In this document: positions 8,230 to 16,152 of the stretch, in pieces
How positions within the stretch are numbered: position 1 is the first letter of the stretch
How the letters are laid out: each line of letters begins with the position of its first letter
Assembly: GCA_034927285.1 (NCBI GenBank)
Contig: JAYFQF010000008.1
Location: 1 to 34,746, forward strand
Length of the DNA: 34,746 bases
Direction of reading: 5' to 3'
Origin: JAYFQF01 sp034927285
Lineage (GTDB): Bacteria; Bacillota; Peptococcia; DRI-13; UBA5745
Notes under the pieces: model-generated
The model's database searches: none
What the model was told of the DNA's origin: nothing
The model's input: only the letters and a program-made list of their open reading frames with translations
Made by a program: the position numbers and the translations under genes

Positions 8230-9249
8230 CTAAATCACGCCTTGCTCCTGGTAGTACTTTATTGCGCCAGGATGGTAATCAATTCCGCAATCCGCGGCCA
8301 TTGTCTCTATGGTGACCTCCTCCAGATTGCTGTTGACATGATAGAGACTTGTGAGATTTTCATGAACACCTTTGACCAGATTATAGACTGTCTCTTCCGG
8401 AATTTCTGTACGGACGATCAGCATTAGCCTGGTGCCCAGAACATTTACGTCCTCCGGAATCCCGTAAGTACCGGCTGGAATGACTGTAGAATATAACCCA
8501 TCATTTAGCTCCGTCGCTTCTGCCAGCTTATCCTGATCCATACCCAATACTCTAATCGGCCTGACCGATGCCATATCGATAAATCCGGAATCTGGAATGC
8601 CGCCGGTACTGATGGTGCAGTCTAAATGGCCGTCCTTTAACTGATCTATGGCGTCATCGTCGCCTAGATAGTTGACGGCAGACATATCCTCATATGTCAA
8701 ACCGTAGGTTTTCAGTACCAACCGGGCATTTAATTCACTGGTATAGCCCTTGGTATATACATTGATCCGTTTTCCCCGCAAATCTTCAATGGATTCGATA
8801 CCGGAATTGGCATATACCACCGGCTGCACATAGGAGGCATTTAAACAGAGCAAAGCCCGGTAGCCCTCCAGGGGTTTCTCAAAAGGTTCATTGCCCGCAG
8901 TGCCGTCAACTGCTGTTACCGAAAAAGTAAATCCAATATCTCCCTGATTTTGTGACAGTCCCAGAACATTACTGGCACCACCTCCGGGAAGAACCGTACT
9001 TTCTATACCCATTCCCTTCCAGCTTTCGCTAATGGCTACCGCAATAGGGTACCACTCGCCACCTACATTTGCCGCCATAAATCGCAAAGGTTCCTCAGTA
9101 TTGTCGGCATTGCCCGCAGTATCGGTATTTCCGCTACTGCCAGCAACGTTTTCACCGGCACTGCTTCCACTATTGCTGCCGCAACCCATTAAAGAAAAAC
9201 TCAACAAGCTGATTAACAAAATACTAAATATAACTAAGTGCTTTTTCAT
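8230..9249 (-). CDS. TAXI family TRAP transporter solute-binding lipoprotein
   Basis: The 339-residue protein begins with a lipoprotein signal, a Lys pair then a hydrophobic stretch ending SFSLMGC, so Cys23 would be lipidated. A Gly/Ser/Asn-rich linker follows. The body has TAXI-type features: FMAANVGGEWYPIAVAISE near the start, then STVLPGGGASNVLGLSQNQGDI. It would capture the substrate outside the membrane and deliver it to the adjacent permease. The start is the ATG at 9249 with AAGGAG six bases upstream; an upstream ATG at 9276 precedes that site. It is first in the operon with the permease and ubiX. The ligand is unknown. Confidence 0.93.
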   Translation of the reverse strand: MKKHLVIFSILLISLLSFSLMGCGSNSGSSAGENVAGSSGNTDTAGNADNTEEPLRFMAANVGGEWYPIAVAISESWKGMGIESTVLPGGGASNVLGLSQNQGDIGFTFSVTAVDGTAGNEPFEKPLEGYRALLCLNASYVQPVVYANSGIESIEDLRGKRINVYTKGYTSELNARLVLKTYGLTYEDMSAVNYLGDDDAIDQLKDGHLDCTISTGGIPDSGFIDMASVRPIRVLGMDQDKLAEATELNDGLYSTVIPAGTYGIPEDVNVLGTRLMLIVRTEIPEETVYNLVKGVHENLTSLYHVNSNLEEVTIETMAADCGIDYHPGAIKYYQEQGVI

Positions 9250-9480
9250 AGGCATCTCCTTTTCAAAACAGTCCAATAACTTCTAAACAGTTTGTCATCG
9301 TCCTGTCTAATCTCTAGAGTGCACTTCAACCATCGGCTACCGTTGTTTATTTTCCTTATTCCGTTTGCCTTTTCAAATCCCCAGATCATTCCATAGCCTT
9401 GAACTGGCTTCTTTTTTATCTGGAGTTGAAAACCAAAAAAATTCAACGTCAAAGCAAAAAACATCAAAAAATCCGCCGTC

Positions 9481-9498
9481 ATGTTGCATATGCAACAT
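9481..9498. promoter_or_regulatory. 18-bp perfect palindrome, candidate CRP/FNR-family operator
   Basis: ATGTTGCATATGCAACAT is a perfect palindrome. Its form TGTTG-N6-CAACA has the geometry of CRP/FNR-family sites. It lies between the TRAP operon (minus) and the hcp operon (plus). Rightward, TATATT at 9514-9519 could be a -10 with the palindrome centred near -37, close to a class II activator position. Hcp operons in anaerobes are commonly controlled by the CRP/FNR-family regulator HcpR, so this assignment is reasonable but unproven. Confidence 0.55.
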
Positions 9499-9511
9499 AC
9501 TTTTTTTGCCC

Positions 9512-9540
9512 GGTATATTAGACTTTGGCTGTAAGGTCAA
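9512..9540 (-). promoter_or_regulatory. candidate promoter of the TRAP-ubiX operon
   Basis: The minus strand has TTGACC (9540-9535), 17 bases, TATACC (9517-9512). Transcription would start near 9505, just before the palindrome at 9481-9498, where a bound protein could block it. Confidence 0.45.
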
Positions 9541-9580
9541 TTAAGGTTGGGATAAAACAAAGCGAAGAGGTGATACGATC

Positions 9581-10288
9581 ATGATTCGTAAAATCATTCA
9601 TATAGACAAAGACAAATGCAACGGCTGCGGCCTGTGTGTGGAAGCCTGCCATGAAGGGGCGATCGGCATGGTGGATGGCAAAGCGGCGCTGCTCCGGGAC
9701 GATTACTGCGACGGTCTGGGAGACTGTCTGCCGGCATGTCCCACCGGGGCCATCACCTTTGAGGAACGGGAAGCGGACCCCTATGACGAGGCCGCGGTAA
9801 AAGCCCGCATGGCCAAAGCCGGTAAAACTCCGCCGGCCGGCGGCTGTCCCGGCGCCAAGGCCCACGCCATCCGGCGGGAAGAGGCCCCGGCCGCCACGCC
9901 TGCGGCCTCCCCTGAAGCATCAAGCCAATTGCTGCAGTGGCCGGTACAGATCAAGCTGATCCCGGTAAAGGCGCCTTATCTGGAGGGCGCAAACCTTCTG
10001 ATCTCCGCCGACTGCGCCGCCTACGCCTACGCCGGCTTCCACGGCCGGTTCATGAAAAACAAGGTGACCATCATCGGCTGTCCCAAATTGGATATGGTGG
10101 ATTACAGCGAAAAGCTGACGGCCATACTAAAAGAAAACGAGATCAAATCGGTAACGGTGGTACGGATGGAGGTCCCCTGCTGCGGCGGTATCCAGCAGGC
10201 GGCGGTCACGGCGCTGAAAAACAGCGGGAAAATGATTCCCTGGCAGGTGATCACCCTTTCCACCGACGGCCGGATCTTAGAGGATTAG
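9581..10288 (+). CDS. ferredoxin-like 4Fe-4S protein of the hcp operon
   Basis: The 235-residue protein has an N-terminal ferredoxin motif CNGCGLCVEACHEGAI (residues 13-28) and a second, atypically spaced one, CDGLGDCLPACPTGAI. A Pro/Ala-rich linker follows at about 85-115. The C-terminal part contains more cysteines (SADCAAYAYAGFH, IGCPKLDM, PCCGGI), which may bind a further cluster. It probably passes electrons to the hybrid cluster protein two genes downstream. GAGGTG lies about nine bases before the ATG. Function is inferred from family and position. Confidence 0.85.
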   Translation: MIRKIIHIDKDKCNGCGLCVEACHEGAIGMVDGKAALLRDDYCDGLGDCLPACPTGAITFEEREADPYDEAAVKARMAKAGKTPPAGGCPGAKAHAIRREEAPAATPAASPEASSQLLQWPVQIKLIPVKAPYLEGANLLISADCAAYAYAGFHGRFMKNKVTIIGCPKLDMVDYSEKLTAILKENEIKSVTVVRMEVPCCGGIQQAAVTALKNSGKMIPWQVITLSTDGRILED

Positions 10289-10300
10289 GAGGACGAAGGT

Positions 10301-10675
10301 ATGGAAAAATTCATCAGGAATATCCCCCACAGCCAGGTGCTGCCCTTGGCCGGCCAGGTGTCTTATCTGGAGGGCCAGATCGTCAGCAGGACCCTGGCGC
10401 AGAGTCCGGATCACAGTTTAACCCTGTTCGCTTTCGATAAAGGGGAGGAAATCAGCAGCCACGATTCGGAAGGCGACGCGCTGGTTTTGGTATTGGAGGG
10501 CCGGGGCCGCGTCACCGTAGGCGGCCAGGAGCATGTGCTGCAGGAAAAGGAGGCCATCGTTATGCCCGCTAAGGTGCCCCATGCCGTCTATGCCCAGGAA
10601 CGCTTCAAGATGCTCTTGATCGTACTCTTTCCGGAAAACCGGCAAAGGGTGCCGGAGAATAAATCATCAAATTAA
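10301..10675 (+). CDS. cupin-domain protein between ferredoxin and hcp
   Basis: The 124-residue protein is a single small cupin barrel. The metal-site region is modest (ISSHDSEGDALVLVLEGRG at about 51-69), then PAKVPHAVYA at about 90-99 supplies the second motif with its histidine. AGGAGG precedes the ATG and the gene lies 12 bases after the ferredoxin-like gene. Cupins of this size act as metal-binding enzymes or sensors. Its place in an hcp operon suggests a role in nitrosative or oxidative stress, but no specific reaction can be read from the sequence. Confidence 0.85.
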   Translation: MEKFIRNIPHSQVLPLAGQVSYLEGQIVSRTLAQSPDHSLTLFAFDKGEEISSHDSEGDALVLVLEGRGRVTVGGQEHVLQEKEAIVMPAKVPHAVYAQERFKMLLIVLFPENRQRVPENKSSN

Positions 10676-10690
10676 AAGGAGGACCTGACG

Positions 10691-12256
10691 ATGAGCGAAA
10701 TGTTTTGTTTTCAGTGTGAGCAGACAGCCAAAGGTACCGGCTGCACCCTGTCTGGGGTATGCGGCAAAAAGCCCCCGGTGGCCCATGGGCAGGATGAACT
10801 GACCTGTGAAATGATCGCCCTGGCCAAGGCGGCCGGCTCCTCCGGGCCGGAGAACGTGGACCCTATTGTGGACGGCCTGTTTGTCACCATTACCAACGTT
10901 AATTTTGACGAGGCGAGCGTGGCTTCCTATACCGAAAAAGTCAAAGCCCGGCGCGTAGCTCTGGGAGGGAAGCCGGTCATTAAGACCGAGGAACTGTTCC
11001 ATGGCGACAAAGATCTGGTATCCTTGCGCTCCACCCTGCTTTTCGGACTGCGGGGCATGGCTGCTTACGCTCACCACGCCCGGGTTCTGGACAAACGGGA
11101 TCCTGAGGTGGACGCCTGGTTCATTAAAGGAATGGCGGCGCTGGCCGGCCAGCATACGGTGGATCAATGGCTGGCCTTACTGATGGAATTCGGCAAAATC
11201 AACCTGAAGTGCATGGCTTTGCTGGATGAGGCCAATACCGGCGCTTACGGCGATCCCGTACCGGTCCAGGTTCCCTTAACGATTGAAAAAGGGCCTTTTA
11301 TTGTGGTTACCGGCCATGACCTGCGGGATTTGCAGATGCTGCTGGAGCAGACCGACGGCAAGGGAGTTAATATCTACACCCACGGTGAAATGCTGCCGGC
11401 CCACGGATACCCGGAACTGAAAAAGCATCCCCAGCTCAAGGGCAATTTCGGCACCGCCTGGCAAAATCAGCAAAAGGAGTTTGCCGATCTGCCGGCTCCC
11501 ATCCTATTTACCACCAACTGTCTGATGCCTCCCAAGGACAGCTACGGCGACCGGGTCTATACCACTTCGGTGGTGGCCTATCCGGAAATGAAGCACATCA
11601 AAGCCGACGATAAAGGCAGCAAAGATTTCTCCGGCCTGATCGGGCATGCCATTCAACTGGGAGGTTACAGCCAGGACCATCCCATGCAGGGCATCAACGG
11701 CGGAGGCACCGTCACCACGGGCTTCGGCCGCCGGACGGTATTGGATAACGCTCCCGCCATCATCGACGCGGTCAAGGCCGGCGCTATCCGGCATTTCTTC
11801 CTGGTGGGCGGCTGCGACGGCGCCAGGCCCGGCCGGAATTATTACACGGAGTTTGTCCGGCAGACGCCCCAGGATACCGTGATCCTGACCCTGGCCTGCG
11901 GCAAATACCGGATCAACGACCTGGACGCCGGCTCCATCGGACCTTTCCCCCGGATCCTGGACATGGGCCAATGCAACGACGCTTACGGCGCCATCCAGGT
12001 GGCGGCGGCCCTGGCCGAAGCCTTCGGCTGCGGCGTCAACGACCTGCCGCTGACGCTGGTGCTTTCCTGGTATGAGCAAAAAGCGGTCTGCATCCTGCTG
12101 ACCCTGCTGTCCCTGGGGATCAAAAATATCTATATCGGCCCCAGCATTCCGGCGTTCTTCAGCGACGCGGTCCTGGGCGTTCTGGTAGATAAATTCCAGC
12201 TTCATCCTATTTCCACGCCGGAAGCGGATCTGGCCGCCATTTTGAATGGCAAATAG
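10691..12256 (+). CDS. hcp: hybrid cluster protein (hydroxylamine reductase)
   Basis: The 521-residue protein carries the N-terminal cluster motif C6-x2-C9-x8-C18-x5-C24, and downstream the conserved hybrid-cluster regions TGHDLRDLQMLLEQT, NTHG-like IYTHGEMLPAHGYP, FTTNCLMPP, VGGCDGARPGRNYYTEF and LACGKYRIN. Hcp is a cytoplasmic Fe-S-O enzyme that reduces hydroxylamine in vitro and is tied to nitric oxide detoxification. AAGGAGG lies eight bases before the ATG. It ends the ferredoxin-cupin-hcp operon and is followed by a strong terminator. Length and motifs are normal. Confidence 0.96.
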   Translation: MSEMFCFQCEQTAKGTGCTLSGVCGKKPPVAHGQDELTCEMIALAKAAGSSGPENVDPIVDGLFVTITNVNFDEASVASYTEKVKARRVALGGKPVIKTEELFHGDKDLVSLRSTLLFGLRGMAAYAHHARVLDKRDPEVDAWFIKGMAALAGQHTVDQWLALLMEFGKINLKCMALLDEANTGAYGDPVPVQVPLTIEKGPFIVVTGHDLRDLQMLLEQTDGKGVNIYTHGEMLPAHGYPELKKHPQLKGNFGTAWQNQQKEFADLPAPILFTTNCLMPPKDSYGDRVYTTSVVAYPEMKHIKADDKGSKDFSGLIGHAIQLGGYSQDHPMQGINGGGTVTTGFGRRTVLDNAPAIIDAVKAGAIRHFFLVGGCDGARPGRNYYTEFVRQTPQDTVILTLACGKYRINDLDAGSIGPFPRILDMGQCNDAYGAIQVAAALAEAFGCGVNDLPLTLVLSWYEQKAVCILLTLLSLGIKNIYIGPSIPAFFSDAVLGVLVDKFQLHPISTPEADLAAILNGK

Positions 12257-12291
12257 GCCGGGTTCTCCTCAAAATCTTTAATTAGCATGCC

Positions 12292-12334
12292 AAAGGCCCT
12301 GCTCTCCTGTACCGAAGAGCAGGGCCTTTTGTTT
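12292..12334 (+). terminator. terminator of the hcp operon
   Basis: AAAGGCCCTGCTCT (12292-12305) pairs perfectly with AGAGCAGGGCCTTT (12316-12329) around a 10-base loop, followed by TTGTTTTT-like sequence. The arms allow action in both directions, which suits the convergent methyltransferase gene. Confidence 0.92.
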
Positions 12335-12360
12335 TTACGCCTTTTGTTTTTACGCCTTTT
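12324..12360. repeat. 15-bp tandem duplication beside the hcp terminator
   Basis: GCCTTTTGTTTTTAC occurs twice in tandem (12324-12338, 12339-12353), followed by a partial third GCCTTTT. It extends the terminator T-rich arm and stops just before the methyltransferase stop codon. Confidence 0.8.
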
Positions 12361-12364
12361 CCTC

Positions 12365-13312
12365 TCAGTTCTTTGGGATCTTCCTCTGAGCGGCGTTACT
12401 GCCGGTATCTTTCCGGCACTCCGTTTTGGCCGCCGGGTTTCGGACATCCCAAAGCATCCAGCCATACCAGCGTTCCGTCCGCCGCTGGATAAGCCCCTGG
12501 GCGGAAGCCTGTTTGCTCAGATACTCTCCTATCCGCGCTACGCTATGGCCGTCCGCCGTCTTATCCGCGGAAAAACACCTTGCGTAATATCTTGCCAGGT
12601 CTTCTCCCGCTTTCACCTGTTCCGTCTGGCTTTGTTGATGATAGAAGGTTTCCGGCAAATAGCCCGTCAGCCACAACAGGTTGAACAAGGAATAAAACCG
12701 GCCCCGGTTATCCAAAAAAGGAGTATACTCTTTTTCAAACACATCTTCGGCAATCTGCTGCTCCAGGCTGTCCCGCCAGCGGATAAAGCTGCTGTTGAAA
12801 CAATAACCACGGCTGATTTTCATTGCCTTTTTCAGATTCTCCCTGGTGCCCACAGCCGGGGTAATGGAAGTAAAGACCAGATCAAATCCGCCGGTCCAGC
12901 CCAGGGCGTCCACATCGGCTTCCTCAAAGTCTCCCTGAATAAAAGATACATTCTGCTGCGACCGCTCCCTGGCATAAGCCGAAGCCAACTCCAGCATACG
13001 GGGGGAAATATCCATTCCCGCCACATATCCGGCAGTTTTGGCAAACTCCACGGCAAAGCGGCCGGGACCGCAGCCAATATCCATTACCCTGCTTTCCCCG
13101 GTCAACAGCCCGCGGCCGCGGAGATAGGCGGCCACCCTGGATACCCGCTCCTCCAGGCTCCGGTGAAAGGAGCTGCTTTGGGCCAGTTCCTTTTCCCAAT
13201 CATCCGCTCTGGTATTCCAGGTCTCAGGAGTGTGCCGGGAACCGCCGGTTTTTTTCTGCTCCCATAAGCCGCAAAAATAGTCGAAGATTTCCCCTTCGTC
13301 TCTGGGATCCAT
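12365..13312 (-). CDS. class I SAM-dependent methyltransferase
   Basis: The 315-residue protein has the SAM-binding motif I VMDIGCGPGRFAVEFA (about residues 76-91), the acidic loop GMDISPRMLE and the motif around FDLVFTSITPAVG. This is a Rossmann methyltransferase of the ubiE/bioC-like superfamily. The region before it (about 1-70) includes TPETWNTRADDWEKEL, common in methyltransferases of anaerobes, some of which act with corrinoid or metal-resistance systems. GGAGGGAGG lies just before the ATG. The gene stands alone and is convergent to hcp. The substrate cannot be read from the sequence. Confidence 0.88.
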   Translation of the reverse strand: MDPRDEGEIFDYFCGLWEQKKTGGSRHTPETWNTRADDWEKELAQSSSFHRSLEERVSRVAAYLRGRGLLTGESRVMDIGCGPGRFAVEFAKTAGYVAGMDISPRMLELASAYARERSQQNVSFIQGDFEEADVDALGWTGGFDLVFTSITPAVGTRENLKKAMKISRGYCFNSSFIRWRDSLEQQIAEDVFEKEYTPFLDNRGRFYSLFNLLWLTGYLPETFYHQQSQTEQVKAGEDLARYYARCFSADKTADGHSVARIGEYLSKQASAQGLIQRRTERWYGWMLWDVRNPAAKTECRKDTGSNAAQRKIPKN

Positions 13313-13361
13313 ATCCTCCCTCCATTCTCATTAAAATCACCATACACCGGCATACAAAAGT

Positions 13362-13390
13362 ATTGTATCGTTAATCTTCTAAAAAAACAA
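13362..13390 (-). promoter_or_regulatory. promoter of the methyltransferase gene
   Basis: The minus strand has TTGTTT (13390-13385), 17 bases, TACAAT (13367-13362), about 50 bases upstream of the start codon. Confidence 0.65.
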
Positions 13391-13481
13391 CGATTTCGAT
13401 AAAAAGAACCAGACGGCGTTAACATCAGATTTCAGGATATGGGTTACGGAACCAGGCGCAGAGGCGAACGCGATTTTTAAA

Positions 13482-13498
13482 AATTATTAGGAATAATT
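13482..13498. promoter_or_regulatory. perfect inverted repeat upstream of ahpC, candidate redox operator
   Basis: AATTATT-AGG-AATAATT abuts the -35 box of the ahpC promoter. It recalls the AT-rich PerR box TTATAAT-N-ATTATAA, but the spacer is three bases, not one. A peroxide- or redox-responsive repressor or activator is plausible. Confidence 0.45.
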
Positions 13499-13499
13499 C

Positions 13500-13528
13500 T
13501 TGACAATTTTCTTTGGTAATGGTAAGAT
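13500..13528 (+). promoter_or_regulatory. promoter of ahpC
   Basis: TTGACA (13500-13505), 17 bases, TAAGAT (13523-13528). This is a strong vegetative-type promoter about 70 bases before the ahpC start. Confidence 0.88.
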
Positions 13529-13597
13529 ACTGCCATAAGGTTAGCAGAGGCTAATAACCACAACCAAAATAAAATTCGTTTTCAGGAGGGATTTGCT

Positions 13598-14161
13598 ATG
13601 TCGATGATTCAGAAGGAAGTAAGTGATTTTTCCGTGCAGGCTTTTCAGAACAATGCTTTTAAGTCCGTAACCAAAGCCGATACCCTGGGCAAATGGTCCG
13701 TATTCTTCTTCTATCCCGCCGACTTCACCTTTGTCTGCCCAACCGAGCTGGAGGACCTGGCCGATAAATACGAGGACTTTAAAAAGATCGGCTGCGAGAT
13801 TTATTCCGTTTCCTGCGACACCCATTTCGTCCACAAGGCCTGGCATGACGCTTCCAAAACCATTCAGAAGATCCAGTATCCGATGCTGGCCGATCCTACC
13901 GGCGCCCTGGCCCGGGACTTTGACGTGATGATCGAGGCCGAGGGACTGGCTGAACGCGGCAGCTTTATCATCAATCCCGAAGGCAAAATCGTCGCCTATG
14001 AAGTCGTGGCCGGGAATATCGGCCGTAATGCCGACGAGCTTTTCCGCCGGGTACAGGCTTCCCAGTTCGTGGCCGAGCACGGCGATCAGGTCTGCCCCGC
14101 CAAATGGCGTCCCGGCGCGCAAACCTTAAAACCCAGCCTGGATCTGGTGGGCTTACTGTAA
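13598..14161 (+). CDS. ahpC: alkyl hydroperoxide reductase subunit C (typical 2-Cys peroxiredoxin)
   Basis: The 187-residue protein reduces hydrogen peroxide and organic peroxides. The peroxidatic cysteine is C47 in FYPADFTFVCPTEL and the resolving cysteine lies near the C-terminus in DQVCPAKW. Length and motifs are those of bacterial AhpC. AGGAGG lies eight bases before the ATG. Its TAA stop shares one base with the ATG of the next gene (TAATG), so the reductase partner is translationally coupled. A TTGACA promoter and an AT-rich inverted repeat lie upstream. Confidence 0.96.
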   Translation: MSMIQKEVSDFSVQAFQNNAFKSVTKADTLGKWSVFFFYPADFTFVCPTELEDLADKYEDFKKIGCEIYSVSCDTHFVHKAWHDASKTIQKIQYPMLADPTGALARDFDVMIEAEGLAERGSFIINPEGKIVAYEVVAGNIGRNADELFRRVQASQFVAEHGDQVCPAKWRPGAQTLKPSLDLVGLL

Positions 14162-15972
14162 TGGAAGACCGCCTCTACGACGTGATCGTCATCGGCGGCG
14201 GACCGGCGGGCCTGACGGCCGCTCTTTATCTGGCCCGGGCCCGGTACCGGGTGCTGGTGATCGAAAAAGAAAAATTCGGCGGGCAAATCACCATTACCGC
14301 CGATGTCGTAAACTATCCGGGGGTGGAAAAAGCTTCCGGCAGCGCCCTGACGGAGACCATGCGCCGGCAGGCCGGGTCCTTCGGCGCCGAGTTTTTGCTG
14401 GCGGAAGCGGAAAGCTTTGAGATTTCCGGGGATTTGAAGACCGTCGTTACCTCCCGGGGCCGGTTTCAGGCCTTCGGCCTGGTTCTGGCTACGGGAGCCA
14501 GCCCCCGCAGGGTGGGCTTTGCGGGAGAGGCAGAGTTCAAAGGCCACGGCGTAGCTTACTGCGCCACCTGCGACGGCGAGTTTTTTACCGGCCTGGACGT
14601 CTTTGTGATCGGCGGCGGTTTTGCCGCCGCCGAGGAAGCCATCTTTCTCACCAAGTATGCCCGTCAGGTGACGGTATTGGTGCGCAAGGATCAATTCGGC
14701 TGCGCCAGGAGCTTGTCCGACGCGGTGCTGGCCCATCCGAAAATCAGCGTATTGTTTAATACCGTGATGGAGGAAGTCGCCGGGGAGGGCGCCCTGCAAA
14801 GCGCCCGGCTGAAAAATCTGCTGACCGGCGAGGTCGCCCTGTACCGGCCCCCGGCCGGCGAAAGCTTCGGCGTCTTCGTCTTTGCCGGCTATGAGCCGGC
14901 TACGGATTTATTCCGAAATATCGTGGAGCTGAACGAACAAGGCTATATCCTGACCGACCGGCGCCAAAAGACTAATCTGGACGGCGTTTACGGCGCCGGC
15001 GACGTTTGCGTTAAAAATCTGCGGCAGGTGGTCACCGCGGTATCCGACGGCGCTGTGGCTGCTACGGAACTGGAAAAATACGCCGCCGCCATGCAGAAAA
15101 AAACCGGACTCATCCCGGTCCTTCCGGCAGGTCCGGGGGAAAAAACCGGCGCAGTCAATGCTCCCAAAGGGCATTCATCCTCCGGCGGCCAAAGGCCAGA
15201 TAATCCGGACACTCAGGCCGGCGCAACGCACACTGCCGGCTCAGATACCGACGGCACTGCGGACATATCCGGCAGAGCTTACGCTGACGACGGTATAGCA
15301 GATACAGCCGGCGCCGCCGATACAGCCGGTACGGCGGCCTTGCCGGACCGGGAAAGAGAAGCCGGCCGGCTTTTCTCCCCGGAAATCAACGCTCAGCTGG
15401 CCGACGTTTTCCGCCGCCTGGCCGCTCCCCTGATCCTGAAAGCCGCCCTGGACCAAAACCTTGTATCCCGGGAACTGGAGGCCTATCTTCAGGAACTGGT
15501 CTCTCTGACGGATAAGCTGACGCTGGAAATCCTGCCTGACGACTCCACCCAAACCCACCGGCCCTGGGTCGGAATTTGCCGGGCCGACGGTTCCGATACC
15601 GGCATGGCTTTTCACGGCGTTCCCGGCGGTCATGAGTTCAATTCCTTTATTATCGCCCTGTACAACGCCGCCGGCCCGGGACAGGCCATAGAGCCGGAGC
15701 TTCTCCAGAAAATCCGGGCCATCCGGCAGCCTGTGGACTTAAAAGTCCTGGTTTCCCTGTCCTGCACCCTGTGCCCGGAACTGGTGATGGCCGCCCAGCG
15801 GATCGCGGCGGAAAACCCCCTGGTCAGCGCCCATGTCTACGATTTGAACCATTTTCCCGATCTGCGCCGACAGTACAAGGTGATGAGCGTACCCTGCCTG
15901 GTGATTGATGACGGGAAGACCAGCTTCGGCAAAAAGAATATCCGCCAGCTTTTGGACCTGATTTCCCTCTGA
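14161..15972 (+). CDS. AhpF-like reductase with rearranged domain order (thioredoxin reductase then AhpF N-terminal-type domain)
   Basis: The 603-residue flavoprotein would recycle AhpC. Residues 1-310 form a thioredoxin-reductase module: FAD motif GGGPAGLTAALYLARA, redox pair C134-A-T-C137, NADPH motif GGGFAAAEEA (151-160) and the AGDV FAD motif near 279-282. Residues about 315-400 are a Gly/Ala/Thr/Asp-rich, probably unstructured linker with repeated ADTAG-type units. Residues about 405-603 resemble the tandem thioredoxin folds found at the N-terminus of E. coli AhpF, with GHEFNSFIIALYNAAG, C535-T-L-C538 and a cis-Pro region SVPCL. The order is therefore swapped relative to classical AhpF. 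The start is the ATG at 14161, overlapping the ahpC stop. Confidence 0.92.
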   Translation: MEDRLYDVIVIGGGPAGLTAALYLARARYRVLVIEKEKFGGQITITADVVNYPGVEKASGSALTETMRRQAGSFGAEFLLAEAESFEISGDLKTVVTSRGRFQAFGLVLATGASPRRVGFAGEAEFKGHGVAYCATCDGEFFTGLDVFVIGGGFAAAEEAIFLTKYARQVTVLVRKDQFGCARSLSDAVLAHPKISVLFNTVMEEVAGEGALQSARLKNLLTGEVALYRPPAGESFGVFVFAGYEPATDLFRNIVELNEQGYILTDRRQKTNLDGVYGAGDVCVKNLRQVVTAVSDGAVAATELEKYAAAMQKKTGLIPVLPAGPGEKTGAVNAPKGHSSSGGQRPDNPDTQAGATHTAGSDTDGTADISGRAYADDGIADTAGAADTAGTAALPDREREAGRLFSPEINAQLADVFRRLAAPLILKAALDQNLVSRELEAYLQELVSLTDKLTLEILPDDSTQTHRPWVGICRADGSDTGMAFHGVPGGHEFNSFIIALYNAAGPGQAIEPELLQKIRAIRQPVDLKVLVSLSCTLCPELVMAAQRIAAENPLVSAHVYDLNHFPDLRRQYKVMSVPCLVIDDGKTSFGKKNIRQLLDLISL

Positions 15973-16011
15973 TTCCCCGCCGCAAGAGACAAATAAATCC
16001 CTGCCACCGAC

Positions 16012-16118
16012 AAAGGGACCGCCGCACCATCATTATTTCCTGCCCATCACAGCCCTTGACCAAACAGATCAGGCGCCGGCTGGCGCAGTAGAAAATGCAT
16101 GTTGCGACAGTCCCTTTT
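16012..16118. repeat. imperfect inverted repeat after the AhpF-like gene (terminator or miniature element)
   Basis: A 19-base arm beginning AAAGGGAC (16012) matches the reverse complement of the arm ending GTCCCTTT (16110-16117) with three mismatches; about 70 bases lie between. T-rich sequence follows on the plus strand. It may be a long terminator of the ahpC operon or a short non-autonomous inverted-repeat element. Confidence 0.4.
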
Positions 16119-16152
16119 GAATTTTTCACCGCTATCGGCCGTTGGGCAGCCT

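Noticed and set aside
12287..13267. 326-codon open frame on the plus strand
   Set aside because: It lies opposite the methyltransferase gene, has no ribosome site, starts inside the hcp terminator and encodes no recognisable motif.
15180..15350. GC-rich repeats in the AhpF-like gene as a possible inserted element
   Set aside because: The frame is unbroken and the region encodes a low-complexity linker between two intact domains.
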